Shown: positions 26,106 through 38,212 of the stretch, piece by piece
How the letters are laid out: every line of letters begins with the position of its first letter
Position numbering within the stretch: position 1 is the first letter of the stretch
Source of the DNA: Camellia lanceoleosa
Taxonomy: Eukaryota; Streptophyta; Magnoliopsida; Ericales; Theaceae
Direction of reading: 5' to 3'
NCBI GenBank assembly: GCA_025200525.1
Contig: CM045761.1
Location: 103,144,182-103,208,181, forward strand
Length of the DNA stretch: 64,000 nucleotides
Translations under genes and position numbers: made by a program
The notes under the pieces: model-generated
Database searches by the model: none
Told to the model about the DNA's origin: nothing
What the model saw: only the letters and a program-made list of their open reading frames with translations

Positions 26106-26343
26106 TAAATTTGCAAAATCAGATCATACGAATGTGTCCAGCAGGCTCCAAATGGTTAGAAACGACTGTTGGATCATTGGAATTGGGCTCCAGATGAATC
26201 TAATGGCTCGGATTGGTTTAGAATTGTGAGTGGTTGAAATCTGCAAATTTAGGGTATGGAATTTGCAAAATCAGACCCTACAGATGTGTTCAAAATGTCC
26301 CAAATAACTAGAAATTACTATTGGATCGTTGTGATTAGACCGC
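26106..26343. repeat. Imperfect direct repeat, two copies of about 85 bp
   Basis: Positions 26106-26190 and 26259-26343 share ATTTGCAAAATCAGA, then GTGT, then CTATTGGATC-like blocks about 153 bp apart. A shorter third match starts near 26578. Confidence 0.6.
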
Positions 26344-28573
26344 GGATAGTGCAATTTGTATGTTGCGGAGCCGAAAGTAAAAGAAATCCAAGTGGGTCTT
26401 GCCCCAGTAGGCGGTATACGACCAAATGTTGAATGAAGGAACGGTGAAGATGGATAATTGTGCCCTAGCTTCATGAGCCTTTTGTTAAAAATGCATGCCG
26501 ATCAGACACGATTTGACTGTTGATCTATCATGTAACGTTCCCGAGTTGCCGATTTATTGATCCTAATCTGAGACTCGAAATTTGCAAAATTGGACCTAAA
26601 AAATGAATTCTACACGGTGAAAAACAAAAAGGTAGGCATCTTCGAAGTTATTGGACCATCTAATTAATCGGAATGTAGTAAGATGCAAGGAAGCACTTTG
26701 TGCAGAGAAGTGTAGGATAAATCCTTATTTCATCATCTTCATCTTCATGCTGCATGTCATGGAAGGCATAATGGTCCAGTTTCGAACTCGTGACTTTGAG
26801 GCCCTGTATCTCCTTTGTTTAAGTCTGATTTTGACGCGGTCTATCGTGTTAAACTCGTCTCAATGAGTGCTTCACACTGGTATAGTCAAAACTAGCTTTC
26901 AGTAGCTTTTAAAATTTTAGTTTTCTATAAATTTGGTCCGTTTCACAATTACCAGCGAACTTTGGTAACCTCTTGGCTCCTCGGGTTAGTGGGTTTGGAC
27001 TCCTTGAGTTGACACGAATCTTCTGGTATATTCAGATGTTGATTTTGACAAGCCGAGATGCTAGTTCCATGCCTAGAGAGAAATGCCGATCAATATTGCT
27101 ACTGAGAAATCATGAGATTCGTGCCGAAAAGGTAGGTGAATTGATATTGTTTGTTCCAAGTGCCCAATACTGTGGAACATGTTGCCGAGATGTTACTCAA
27201 AGAGAACAACTAAATCTGTTCTCGGCATTGTGGTTGAGGTATTGAATTTAGTTGAATTTGTGCGACTAAATTTTGACAATCGGAGGTATTGTCTTCCTAA
27301 ATGGCCAGTTAATGCGGAATGGTTGTCTAGTAGAACGTTCATGCGTGGACATGCCGAGTAGCTTTCTGCAAGTTGCGCTGCCACTACTGGGTTGCTTAGA
27401 TGCCAAGTAACAATGGGCAGCTTGGGTGAGCTGTAGTGAATGCCGAGAAGGGAAATAGTTATCAAACAGCCTTATAGGGTTGCCGAACATCTCCATTGTC
27501 GGTTTGTCGAACAACCGTTGTTGAAGAACTTGTGATTCTAGTTTAAACCAAAATGATTGGAAAGCTGAGGAACTTAAGTTGTGTGTCGAGTAAGTGGCAC
27601 CAAAACACCTAGATCCTTTTCGTTTATAATGTGATGACTTAGTTGAGAGCTTGGTCCGCATCACTTAGGGCTGCAATTGTAGCCACCATGATTATGTATA
27701 CTTGAACCAATGAGCGTGGTGATGGAATTGTGGTGCCGAGCATCCAGAAATGGTTGAACGGCTGCACGAATTTAACAAGGTGATGGTCGAATAACTTATG
27801 CTTGGCCGAGTAATGTGATGTAGGAAATGGGAATTTTTGAATAATGTTGTTGACTAAGCAACTTGATAAAGTTGCCGAATAATGTTGCTACTTTAAAAAA
27901 ATAAAATAAAATAAAATAAAATAAAAAATTATATATAAATAATTCCCAATAGTGTTCTCTACAAACTGATATGTATAAAATTCCTAATAATGGTCTCGGC
28001 AAAAAGGTAAGGGTTATAAGGGGAACAATGTTTTCGGCAAAGTTCTAATACCATTATATATATAAAATTTAGTTTAATAGTCGAATTGATTGTAGCCACT
28101 AGAGTGCTCCATGGAAATGTAGGTGATAAAAGTTAGTTCCCAATTTTTAGAGAGAGAAAGTAAAGACCCAAGTTTGGAGTCCATAGAAATTATTAGTATA
28201 GATATATATGTATGTATATTCCAAGAAAAATTTCATCAATTAACTTGAACAGTGCGAAGTGCACTTGCATAAGTTGGTAAAGTGCCAACTAACAGCTTTA
28301 ACAGATTCAACAAGAAAACTTCATCACTCAGCTTTAATATGCTGAAAAGATGTTCTCTTCAAGAAAAGTGGAACCCATTTGTAGAGAGAGAAAAAGGAGA
28401 TGCAAAAGATTCACAGTGAACAAAATGCTCTATTTTGTAAGCACAAACATATGTATATCCAATCCAAGAACCAATCTTAAAATAATTTTCAGAGAGCAAA
28501 TAAATCAAAAGTGTTATTAAATTTGTACTTACAAGAACATGTTTGTTATGTTCTTCGTTGATCTCATTCAATC

Positions 28574-28593
28574 GTTCCCACATACGGCGCCAA
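28574..28593 (-). other. Primer-binding site of the TGGCGCC type
   Basis: The minus strand reads TTGGCGCCGTATGTGGGAAC directly inside the LTR end at 28595. TTGGCGCC followed by a GT-rich run is common in plant Ty3/gypsy elements of the Athila/Tat group; the exact tRNA is not certain. Confidence 0.75.
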
Positions 28594-28594
28594 T

Positions 28595-28927
28595 TGTGAG
28601 GCCATGAAATATCCCCTCACATGGATTGTTGGTGAGATTTAACAAAGATAGTTCCATGAACCTGCAAGAGATAAATATGGTTGATGCCACCCAACCGGGG
28701 TTACCAGCTGGGGACACTCCGATGATGAAGTTAGAATCCATGAATGAAGAGTATAGATAGTCAAGAGTGTTCTGTTTGAAGTGCAAAGAAAGATCATACC
28801 TATATATCATGAGGTGCCTTCCTTTTATAGACGGGGGTGAGCTGAATAAGCCCAATAGTTGGCCCCTTGGGAGGCCTCATTTGGGTTAGCCCAATAAGTT
28901 GATATATATTATTTTTTGGCTCCCACA
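28595..28927 (-). repeat. 5' LTR of the short-LTR minus-strand element
   Basis: This 333-bp LTR runs from TGTGAGGCC to GGCTCCCACA on plus, so it starts TGTGGGAGCC and ends GGCCTCACA on minus. A PBS lies inside it, and a TATA-like TCTATAAAAGG lies on minus near 28818-28828. It interrupts an integrase reading frame: codons for NSFHASIG resume at 28928. This shows insertion into element A. The flank AATAG at 28928-28932 is the candidate target duplication; its partner is not in the window. Confidence 0.8.
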
Positions 28928-29618
28928 AATAGTTTTCACGCTAGCATCGGTATGGCACCATATGAGGCACTATATGGTAGAAAGTGTAGGTTGCTAATTT
29001 GTTAGACAGAGGTTGGTGATAGGGTTATTTATGGAGCCGAACTTATGCAAGAAACAACCGAAAAGATCAAAATTATTCAGCAAAGGCTCAAGACTACACA
29101 GAGCTGATAGAAAAAGTTATGCGAACCAGCGAAGAAGAGACTTAGAATATGAAGCGGGGGATCATGTATTTATCAAAGTAACATTGATGAAAGGACAAAT
29201 GAGATTTGGCAAAAAGGGAAAATTGACTCCTCGCTACATTGGGCATTTCAAATTCTTGAGAGGTTGGATCCGTTGCTTATCAGATCACTTTGCCACCTGG
29301 GATGGAACAAATGCATAATGTTTTCCATGTATCCATGCTTCGTCGGTATCTTAGAGATCTGCTCCATGCTATTGACCACCATCGGATTGCTTTAGATGAG
29401 AATGTGATTTATGAAGAATGGCCTGTGCAAATCGTTGATCAACAAATGAACCAATTGAGAAACAAAACTATCCTTATGGTGAAGCTCGAGTGGAAAGACC
29501 ATTATAGGAAAGAGCCCATTTGGGAAAAAAAGGATGAGATGCGGCAACGATATCCGTATTTGTTTCCGTTCAAAGGTAACTTAAGTTTGGAGAACCAAAC
29601 TTTCTAAGGAGGAGAAAC
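28928..29618 (+). pseudogene. Element A: 3' end of pol (integrase C-terminus, chromodomain)
   Basis: The fragment begins inside the integrase core with NSFHASIGMAPYEALYG, continues through a GKKGKLTPRYIG-type region (about 29220), and ends with a chromodomain-like tail containing IVDQQMNQLRNKT and VKLEWKDHY at 29430-29500. Pol ends at about 29607, and a purine tract GGAGGAGAAAC leads into the LTR. The piece is split over at least two frames with in-frame stops, so it is dead. Everything upstream was removed by the short-LTR insertion. The tail places it with chromoviruses (Ty3/gypsy). Confidence 0.85.
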
Positions 29619-29965
29619 TGTGACAACCCCGAGCTCCGTACTATTATATTATATTGATTCAATAAATTTAATTGCATGATTGTGTGTTTAATTGTGTGAT
29701 TACATAATTAATTTTGTAGTTATCTATTATTACATGGAATATATGTTCACTTATCGACTTAGAATCAGAAATTGAAAGCCCAAACGGCTTCATAAGCTAA
29801 AACTGACTAGCCCAATAGGCTAATTAGAATATTTAGAATTTTATGGCAACTTTTGTCAAAATTTGATTCGGACCAAAATAATTAGAATAAACTGATTGAA
29901 CTTAGTTAGAGTTGACCATAATTAACCAACCTTAATCATATATGATTAGGCTAAGCTAATCACAT

Positions 29966-29976
29966 GTATATATAAG
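29966..29976 (+). promoter_or_regulatory. Putative TATA box of element A LTR
   Basis: GTATATATAAG lies upstream of a GA-rich leader, the usual layout of a plant LTR promoter. The transcription start is not seen directly. Confidence 0.5.
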
Positions 29977-30046
29977 TGATATAATCCTTACTTGGCCTCA
30001 AATACATAATTTGTCTGAGATTTTAAGAGAGGGAGAAGAAGAACTC

Positions 30047-30050
<4 letters not shown>

Positions 30051-30083
<33 letters not shown>
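30051..30083 (+). repeat. (GA)n microsatellite in the A LTR
   Basis: This is a perfect GA run of about 33 bp. Equivalent runs lie at 37597-37636 (B), 42502-42533 (C, opposite strand), 34555-34593 and 62276-62316 (Ogre-like LTRs), each downstream of a TATA-like site in that element's own orientation where one is visible. Confidence 0.95.
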
Positions 30084-30084
<1 letters not shown>

Positions 30085-30646
30085 ATGGAGAAATTGAAGG
30101 GAATTGGTAGAGAACTTGAAGGATTAAGCTAGGATACACTTGAATTCACATCCTCGGTATGGAATTCCTCCTTAAATCTTGAAAATAAAACATGTAGGTC
30201 ATGAATTGAAGAAGTTATGAGTCTATTTGCATGTAAGTGGACAAAATTGACTTAATTATGGAAGAATTGAGTATGATAGCATACATGCATGCATAATCCT
30301 TCATCTTTGAGTTCAATTTTCTTTGAATTCTTACATGCATGGAACTTTTACACATTTATTTAAAGAGTTCTTCATGTTTTTACACTTGTCATGCCATTCA
30401 ATCAAGTTTTGAAAAGATATGAAAAGAAATTAGGGCAATACATGTCATGCATGGTTCCAACTTCGTGATTTAAGTTTGATTTTGAGAATTGGGTCCATGA
30501 TTTGAGCAATTGGTTTCAAATTGACTATATTTTCAAGTTCTAAAATGTTTTCCCATGTTTTTGTACCAAAAATACAAGTTTTGGCCCTTTGAATATCAAA
30601 TTTGAACTTCAAACAAAGTTCTGGAAATTCCAGAATTTGGCCTATC

Positions 30647-30924
30647 TGCTTAGGCGAAGAAAGTGTCACTCGAGTGTAAAAATTGAACTCCCAGAAGTTA
30701 TGCAAAATTTTGTAGACCGCTCGAGCGACCGAAGTTGCACTCAAGCGAGGACCCTACTTACTCAATCTTTCACTCAAGCGACTGTCAAGCATCTATTGAG
30801 TAGAAAATTCTTGCAACCAATACTTTTGCAGGGTTTACAGACTCCTCAAGTGACCGAAGTTGCGCTCGAGTGATCACCCTTATTTTTGAACCCCTGCTCG
30901 AGTGAAAGAAGGTGCGCTCGAGCG
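30647..30924. repeat. Paired palindrome modules in the A LTR
   Basis: 10-mers related to CGCTCGAGCG start at 30647/30667, 30718/30738, 30843/30863 and 30895/30915. Each pair is exactly 20 bp apart with 10-bp spacers such as ACCGAAGTTG and AAAGAAGGTG. Most variants alter the arms (for example CACTCAAGCG) while the spacing is kept. Confidence 0.85.
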
Positions 30925-31235
30925 AGGATCCCATTTTTAGCAAATTTTGACTAACTCTTTTAAGTGCATGCTTACATTCTCATGTCATTTCAAGTACTCT
31001 TAGGCACCTATTGAGCTCATATAAACATGGAATGAATTAGAAACACATGAGGAAAATTTAATTAAAGTGAAATGGCTATCGATCGGTACTTCAATTGTAT
31101 TTTTGTTATGTGTTTTGTATAGGTGGACGTCTGAGGCCTAGTGACAACATAACCCATTGTGAGTAATAACTTTATAAAGATATGTTCAAGTTATGTTACT
31201 TTCGAAAATGGTGTTAGTTATCGAAATTGATATAT

Positions 31236-31240
31236 GAATG
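31236..31240. repeat. Target-site duplication GAATG, left
   Basis: GAATG directly before the solo LTR is repeated directly after it at 31236-31240 and 35071-35075. This shows a true integration into the LTR of A. Confidence 0.9.
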
Positions 31241-32345
31241 TGTAGATCCGACTTTATTTGCACGTCCCCTTTCAGAGAGGCGCAAATTTGATCTCACTAC
31301 AGTTTGGACTCTCGTCATGGTTCTGAATCTAATCTCACAAAGTGCAATGCAAGACTGATAAACACCAAAGAGTCCAAATCCGGCAATTGGTTTTGAAAAA
31401 TCAATTTCGAATTAAAAGCGCCAAACATGGATTGCTTTTCCAGATTACAAAGTCGCCACCTAAATATTTTGTTTTGAAAAATTTAGGAAACCCTGACTCA
31501 TGCCAAAGGCCACATGTCCGTCATCGCCAAAGTTGCCTCAGCTCGGGAACTTGGGTACGAGAGGGGAAGGTCCTGAAATGAGCACCCCCGCTTGCCCGAT
31601 CAAAGGATCGGACTCTACTAAGCATGATATGTTGTTTTACAAACCTCATGTGTTCTTATTCCGGTTATTAGCTAACATTAATATGTGATGCGCGTAGCAT
31701 ACAAGTATACACTCAATCACGAGAATTGGAACAAGACAACTCATGTTTGTTTTTGAAAATGGTTTGAAAATGCTACTCGCAAGTAAGCTAAAGCGTGGAT
31801 TTGCCACCCTCAAGTGGGCTTGAAAACATGATGATTTGCCACTTTGCAAAGTGGGCTTAAAACATTCATTTGTCGAATTGTCCCAATTCAGGCAACAAAG
31901 CCTTCATCCACATGCATTCATGCAGTTTTAAACAAATTAGCACATAACCTCTTGGCAAGCATGGTATCATGGAAACACTCACACTCAAGCAAGGATGCTA
32001 AAGCGTAAACACTTATAGTGTACTCCGAGCCAAAAACAGAAAACTAGTTAGAAATCATGCATGATCCTAACTATGTTAACAATGCCTAATGCAACACATG
32101 CAATAATGCAACTAAATAGGCTCGGCTATCTAAGATGGCATATGAAATGCAACAATTGGATACACGTATTCAAATAGGTATTGAAATATGATGCAGTTTG
32201 TATAATGCACCGAGCTTGGCGCATGCAATACAAATGAATGAATGCAAACATGCAAAGCATAAGGTATGCTAATCAAAACGTGTCCTAAAACTAACCATTG
32301 AAAGCAATTAAGTAAAAGGGAGAAAGAAGTAGGGTTGGAAGACAT

Positions 32346-32385
<40 letters not shown>
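32346..32385. repeat. (CA)n microsatellite
   Basis: A perfect CA run of about 40 bp lies inside the solo LTR. The F LTR lacks it at the matching place (near 60460). Confidence 0.97.
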
Positions 32386-32387
<2 letters not shown>

Positions 32388-32711
32388 ATTACAACATTGC
32401 GCCCTCATGAAGGAGGGTCCGAATAAGTAAGCTAAGCTAAGCTAATCAACTAATCTAATTAAACTAATTAGACTAATTATTACAACACTTTAACTAAGTA
32501 ATAAATTAGCTAATTCAATTACAAATTCAAATGCTAACTAACAAGTAAAGCTCAAAACTTGTACTGCCTCAGTTCTTTTTGAAGAAGTTGAACATGCATC
32601 CTTCGTTTCCATCCCAAAAAGCTCTCTGATTTACTCTTTAGAGGCTCTGTTTGCAGGGTGTCTTCAAGAACTTTCTACTGAATCTTACCAAAATAATGCC
32701 GGGGAGTGCAC

Positions 32712-32826
32712 CAGTGGCCTACCGGCCATAAATGGTGGCTGCCGGCCATCTGCTAGCCAAGAGTGCGCCTCTGCCAGCCAACAATAAAAGGGTGCCGACC
32801 AACAATGAAGAGTTGCCGGCCACTGG
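32712..32826. repeat. GGCCGGC-like motif group 1 in the solo LTR
   Basis: CCGGCCA, GCCGGCC, GCCAGCC, GCCGACC and GCCGGCC recur about every 15-30 bp. A second group lies at 34761-34880, and matching groups in F at about 60838-60918 and 62500-62522. Confidence 0.7.
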
Positions 32827-34760
32827 TGTGCTGTAACACCAAACTACAATAGAGCACAAAACAGAGGAAAAATTGAGGTTTTCCAGGGACATGTTTGTAC
32901 CATGTCACTCCTTATCATCTTAAAACATCAAAGGAGTGGCACCATTGGGTCTAAAGCGACCAATCAAGCATTCACAATGCATGATGGCCAAGGATCCAAC
33001 TTGTACACTTTCAATAAATGCACAACAAACAAGACTCTAGGACCACTACCTTCTCAGGGATGATCAAAGGCAATGGAGACAAAGGGAATTGGCTCATTTT
33101 CATCACTTTGAGTATGAAATGGGCCAATCCATCTTGTGTTCAATATAATGTCCGATTGAACACAATGCAATGCACATATAACATGCTTATCTTGTCATGT
33201 TTTACTTGATTCAATTCTTGTCTACACATTTTAAGTTACCAAGCCATTCATTAATCAATTTATCCAATGTGAAAGTCCTCTAATGAGAAAGAGGTCAATC
33301 GAAAGATGACTTAAGACATGAGAGAGACCATGCCTTTGACTAGGAGGAACCCTCAAATGAGGGTTATAGCCATTTAAGCATAAGCCTCAATTGCAAGCTT
33401 AAGTACAACTTTAAGACCAACCAACCCTCAAAACAAATAGAAGAATGAAGAAATGGGAGAGGTGGTAGAAATTTTAGTGTGGGTATGACATGAAAAACAA
33501 GACTCTAACATGCAAACAACTCATGTACAACATGTTAGGAGACTTAAGCATTAAAGCTAGTGAAGAGCTTTACACTAGAACCATGCAACAACAATCCCAA
33601 ATGGCCAAACCAACTATGAACATACCTCAAACATGCGAAAATAGTGGCTAAATTGTGCTGAGATGGTAGCATGAAAAGCAAGAAAATCACACTCATATAT
33701 TGGCTCATAAACAAGGCACAAAGCACACCTCTCAAAAGTGATGAAAGAGTGGAATATGTGAGAGTGTGACAAGGCTACATCCACTAAAATCATGTGATCA
33801 AGACCACTCAAAACAGAGTTAAAGCATGCTAAATCAGAGCCAAAAACATGCTGGAGTGGAGCCAACACATGCTAGAATAATAGGCTAAATCATCAAGTAC
33901 ACTAGGCTAGTAAGCAAGATTACACCACAAGTGTAAGAAGCAAACAAGATGTACTCCAACCAGCCACAAATAGAGTTAAAACATGCATAAAAGTCTCAAA
34001 AACATACTGACATTAAGTAATGTGATGATAGAAAAACATGCTCAATTATTAAGCCATCAACACATGCAAACAAGATACAAGGAGGGGGGACCACCCCCTC
34101 CTACTTTGGTTCTCAAAACCAAGTTTCTACCACTGAAAAACCTCTGAGTTTTAGTGGCAGAAAGGCCAAACAAAGGGTGTTTCGAAAGCTTAGAAAGATG
34201 GCTCAAAGGCTTTACAAGCCAAAGAGCAAAGGGAGGGAACCACCCCCTAACCACACAAGGCTCAAACCAACACTTTAAGACCTTAAAAAACAGAACTTTT
34301 TTGAGACTAAAACCAGCTTCAAAGTAGCATACAAAGATGGCAAAGCAATGAACTAAGACAAAGCTTAAAAGGAGTAAACCCTTACCCTTGAAGCACAACA
34401 ATAAAACAGCAAGCAAATAGCCAACTTTCTAAGCCAAAAACACTCCAAGGAACTCAAACAAGGCTTCCAAGATCCTCAATCCTAAGGTAGAGGTGTTTGG
34501 CTAAGGGTGCTAGTGCAAATATGTGAAGAAAGCACACTTTCAAGCACAAAAATATAGAGAGAGAGGATTCTAGAGAGAGAGAGAAAGAGAGAAATATAGC
34601 TCAGCTCAAACTTTGTAACCCTTTGCATGCATATAGATGAGCTCTATATATAGAAGATACAAAAGAGCCTTGAAGAGATCCAGCCATCCATGTGGGTGCA
34701 GATGAGCTCATCTGTGCAAACAGTTGTCAAAATATCTGCAAAAATATCTATTGAAACAAT

Positions 34761-34880
34761 GGTGGCCGGCCTACCATCAGTGGTGGCCGGCAGTGCCTCA
34801 TTGATGGCCGACATGCCTCATCAATGGCCGACAAACCAAAGTGCATGGCCAGCAGAGCCCTACCATGGCCGGCAGTGCTC
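34761..34880. repeat. GGCCGGC-like motif group 2 in the solo LTR
   Basis: About seven TGGCCGGC or TGGCCGAC words are spaced 15-23 bp apart, in a stretch just upstream of the TATA-like site in LTR orientation. They are GC-rich and near-palindromic. Confidence 0.75.
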
Positions 34881-35070
34881 CAAAAGCAACATGCCAAAAG
34901 GACCAACACATGGTCCAAGTATGAGACATAATGGAAATAGGGTTTGGAAAGATCAAACCTGGTGCATTCCGTCGTGGAATTCGAGTACTCAACGATCAAT
35001 CAAACTTGTCACTGGATGTACCTGCAAGAACATCCAAGTCTTGAGGACGGTCAAAAATGGGGTGTCTACA

Positions 35071-36008
35071 GAATGATTGAATGATTTATTGTAGCACTAC
35101 TTATCCTTAATGAATGAAGTTCCATTTGAATTTGTAATCGTGGCATCCTTTAGTGAGGCCTTTGCCTGGGGAAGATTAATGCCATGGCCCATTTACCCTT
35201 GCTTGGGGGAGATTAATGCCATGGCCCATTGACTTTTGTTTGGGGAAGATTAATACCATGGCTCATTGGTCCTTGCCCGGGAAAACAATACCGTAACCCA
35301 TTAGATAATTGAAACATAGAGATATCTGATGCTAGACATTCCTAGTCACATTGAATATTGAACATTGATTGACCCTCGCGGTCCCATTGTTATTAAAGCA
35401 TTATTACTGGATGTGCTACATGATTTGAATGAAATTGTTATTGATACAAGGTTGACTGGATATGTGAAAATGACATTTGTAATGATATTGAACTTTATTT
35501 ATATAACCTCTTTATTCTGTTATTACTCATTGGGCATTAGCTCACTATTTATGTATATATATGTTGGTGAGCAAGTTGGGCATCAAGGATAGAGAGTGCC
35601 TCGGAGCCACCTAGTGGTCAGCCTTTTGTGTAGCTCCAGAGAAAGAGCCAACTTGGACTCGTGTGGAGCCAATCAAAGTCTAAACCCCTTTTTGGTTATG
35701 AACTCTTAGCTTGGGTTTTGGTATAGGGGTTTTGTGTATGTATGACTTGACAAGTTTGAAATTGTGGGCTGAATGTTGTTTTAAAATCTTTTGTGATGTA
35801 TGCACTTACCTAAAGAATGGTTGTACAGTGTTAATGCGAACTCTTTTCATATATGCACAACTCAATGGACTACTTATATATTTTAATTTACTTCTGCTAA
35901 GCCCCATAATTCATGTTAAATCAATTTTGTTAATAGAGGCCATAGGTAATCTAAGATTACTGGCCAGTCATGATGCTGAACCTATAAGAGCGGGTTTGGG
36001 TCGTGACA
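35071..36008 (+). repeat. Element A 3' LTR, right part
   Basis: The first five bases are the duplicated GAATG; the LTR then resumes and ends GGGTTTGGGTCGTGACA at 36008. It contains four 37-38-bp tandem units. Directly after 36008 the sequence is integrase of element B, so A sits in the pol gene of B. GTAAG at 36009 is the candidate target duplication. Confidence 0.85.
35159..35304. repeat. 37-38-bp tandem repeat, 4 units, in the A LTR
   Basis: Each unit has the form CTTGCTTGGGGGAGATTAAT followed by CCATGGCCCATT. The fourth is diverged. Confidence 0.9.
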
Positions 36009-37175
36009 GTAAGTCAAAGCTGAACACCAGAAAACCAGGAGGTCTACTTTAACCTCTCCCTATTCCAAAATGGAAGTGGGAGCACATAACCATGGACTTT
36101 GTTGTTGGCCTACCTCGGACTCCTAGAGGTATGGATTCTATTTAGGTTATAGTTGATGGACTGTCCAAATTTGCACATTTTCTTCCTATGAAAACCACTT
36201 TTGATGTTAATAAATTAGCCACTATATATGTTGATGAGATTGTTCGTTTACATAAAGTTCCGGTATCTATTGTATCTGATAGAGATCCAAAATTTGTGTT
36301 TAGATTTTGGAGAAGCTTGCTAAGAGCAATAGGAACAGAACTGAGATTCAGTACCGCATTCCATCCACAAACATATGGGCAATCAGAACGGACCATGCAG
36401 ACTTTGGAAGATATGCTCAGAATGTGTGCTTTAGATTTTCAAGGGAGTTGGGAGGATTATTTGCCACTAGCTAAATTTGCATACAATAACAGTTTCCACT
36501 CTAGTATCGTTATGGCACTGTACGAAGCTTTGTAGAGCAAAAAGTGTAGATCGCTAATTTGTTGTACAAAAGTCAGGGATAGAGCTTTACTTAGGCCTAA
36601 AATTGTGCAAGACACCTCTGAAAAGATTAAAATCATCCAACAAAGACTCAAGACAACACAGAACCGGCAAAAGAATTATGTGGATGTTCGAAGAAGGCCT
36701 CTTGAGTATGAGGTTGGCGATCATGTATTTATCTATGTGATTCTGATGAAGGGCCAGTCAAGATTTGGTAAGAAAGGTAAATTGTCGCCCTGTTACGTTG
36801 GACCATTTCAAATTCGGGAAAGGCTTGGTCTAGTTGCTTATAGAGTTGCTTTACCACCGGGATTCGAACAAATGCATAATGTATTCCATGATGTTGAGGG
36901 GTTATCTTCGAGATCCATTTCATGTGATAGACTACCATCGGATAGCACTTGATGAAAAAATAGAATATGAAGAATGGCCAAAACGGATCATTGATCGGCA
37001 AGTGGAGCAATTGAGAAACAAGTCCATCCCAATTGTAAAGGTAGAATGGAAAGAACACTATGGGAAAGATGCTACATGGGAAAAGGAGGATGAAATGCGA
37101 CTACACTATTCACACTTGTTTCCGGACGGAGGTAAAATAAGTTTGGAGGACCAAACTTCCTAAAGGGGGAAAGAT
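36009..37175 (+). pseudogene. Element B: 3' pol (integrase and chromodomain)
   Basis: The fragment starts just after the integrase zinc finger (VKAEHQ). It keeps the catalytic-core motifs [15 protein letters not shown] and GQSE (the D, D and E positions), then FAYNNS. A GPY/F-type stretch KLSPCYVGPFQIRERLG and a chromodomain-like tail with RIIDRQVEQLRNKS and VKVEWKEHYGKDATWEKED follow. The purine tract AAAGGGGGAAAGA (37162-37174) abuts the LTR. There is a frameshift near 36030, a stop near 36143, a stop replacing the Y/G position after EAL near 36533, and another frame change near 36890. It is a dead copy of the same chromovirus subfamily as A and C. Confidence 0.88.
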
Positions 37176-38212
37176 TGCGCTAACCATGTTCTCAGGTTAT
37201 GTTAATTAATCATAATTGGGTTTGTGATTATGTGCTTAATTTAAGTTTAGGTGCTAATTATGTGACTAACTATGTTTTTGAATCTATATTTGTTCACTGT
37301 AGAGAAATCTATTTGATTTTCTATTCTAAAATTTAAATTGAAGGACGTAAAGGTGACATAAACTGAAATTGAGAGTGTCATTGTGACTAGCATGATTTTT
37401 AAAGCCTATGATAAAATTTAATTAAAAACTGTTTTAGATCAAAATAATTAGATCAATTTAATAATTAACTAAGCCTAATTGATTAATACTAAGCTTGGAT
37501 TAGTAATGTTGATTAGTCTAGCTTATAAATACATGGGAGATTAATGTATAAGCTCATATTTGAGCTCATTTCTCATACTTGGTTGAATTGCACTCTAGAG
37601 AGAGAGAGAGAGAGAGGGAGGGAGGGAGGGAGAGAGACTGTTCTAGAGAGAGAGAAGGCACAAATTGTTGATTTTAGCTCAAAGCTTGGGAATTTGAAAG
37701 ATAGGCTCAAGAAATTAGTTAGATTTGGGAGACTAAACCTCCTAGGTAAGCAATTAAACTCTAAATTATGAGTTTAAGTTCATAAAAATGTGAATTCAAA
37801 GTATATATGAAGTTAGTTACATGAATTAAGCTAAGTCTAGTAAATTTGAGATTATTAGATGCATGCATGTAAGAATTGGCCATAATTTTGCATATTTGAA
37901 TGGAAAGCATGTTGATCATGTTATATTAAGGGTTGTTTGACACATGCATGTAAGAATTTTCATGTATTGAAACTTACTTTCAAGCCTTGAAGCTTGTTTA
38001 TGCAAGATACAAAACATAGAATGTATATATGAAGTTTGTGGTTTGAAATTTGTTAAATCTACGGAATTTTGAACTATGGTTGAAGTTATCTTCAAATATA
38101 TGTTTTTGGGAGTGTTCTTGCATCTTTGAGTGAGTTATGCATGAAATTGGAACTTTGGAAATGTGTTTTGAGCTTCAAACACAATTCTGGAGATTCCAAA
38201 ATTCTACCTGTC

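Larger units (their letters stand above)
24693..28594 (-). mobile_element. Interior of a short-LTR minus-strand element, non-coding
   Basis: This 3.9-kb stretch lies between the right edge of the concatemer and the PBS of a minus-strand LTR element (LTR at 28595-28927). I see no gag or pol motif on either strand; the longest frame (132 codons, 27266-27664 minus) resembles nothing known to me. It holds a 34-bp minisatellite at 24713-24884, an imperfect direct repeat at 26106-26190 and 26259-26343, many TGCCGA words, and an (AAAAT)n tract near 27901-27927. The rest of the interior and the other LTR would lie beyond the concatemer, outside the window. It could be a second non-autonomous element; that is inference. 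Confidence 0.6.
29619..31240 (+). repeat. Element A 3' LTR, left part (split by solo LTR)
   Basis: The LTR starts TGTGACAACCCC right after the purine tract. A TATA box (GTATATATAAG, 29966-29976) is followed about 75 bp later by a (GA)n run at 30051-30083. The palindrome modules lie at 30647-30924. The LTR is interrupted at 31240 and resumes at 35076. Without the insertion and its duplicated target it would be 2555 bp, close to the LTRs of B and the concatemer. Confidence 0.88.
31241..35070 (-). mobile_element. Solo LTR of an Ogre/Tat-like element
   Basis: This is one 3830-bp LTR with TG and CA ends. On minus it starts TGTAGACACCCCATTTTTGA and ends at 31241 with CTACA. It is flanked by GAATG on both sides and has no interior, so it is a solo LTR left by LTR-LTR recombination. 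It aligns along most of its length with the LTR of element F, at roughly 80% identity by eye. On minus it has a TATA-like CTATATATAG (34643-34652) followed by a CT run. It contains a (CA)n run and two groups of GGCCGGC-like motifs. The terminus and length fit Ogre/Tat elements from memory of that family; no protein supports this directly. The 128-codon plus and 119-codon minus frames inside it match no family. Confidence 0.85.

Noticed and set aside
27266..27664. 132-codon minus-strand frame in the short-LTR element
   Set aside because: No recognisable motif and low-complexity composition; it overlaps open frames on the other strand.
34057..34416. 119-codon minus and 128-codon plus (34690-35076) frames in the solo LTR
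   Set aside because: They lie within an LTR, are not kept in the homologous F LTR, and the plus frame runs through GGCCGGC repeats.
35711..36052. 113-codon plus frame ending in integrase-like residues
   Set aside because: It runs across the LTR A-element B junction by chance; only the last part is pol sequence, in a shifted frame.
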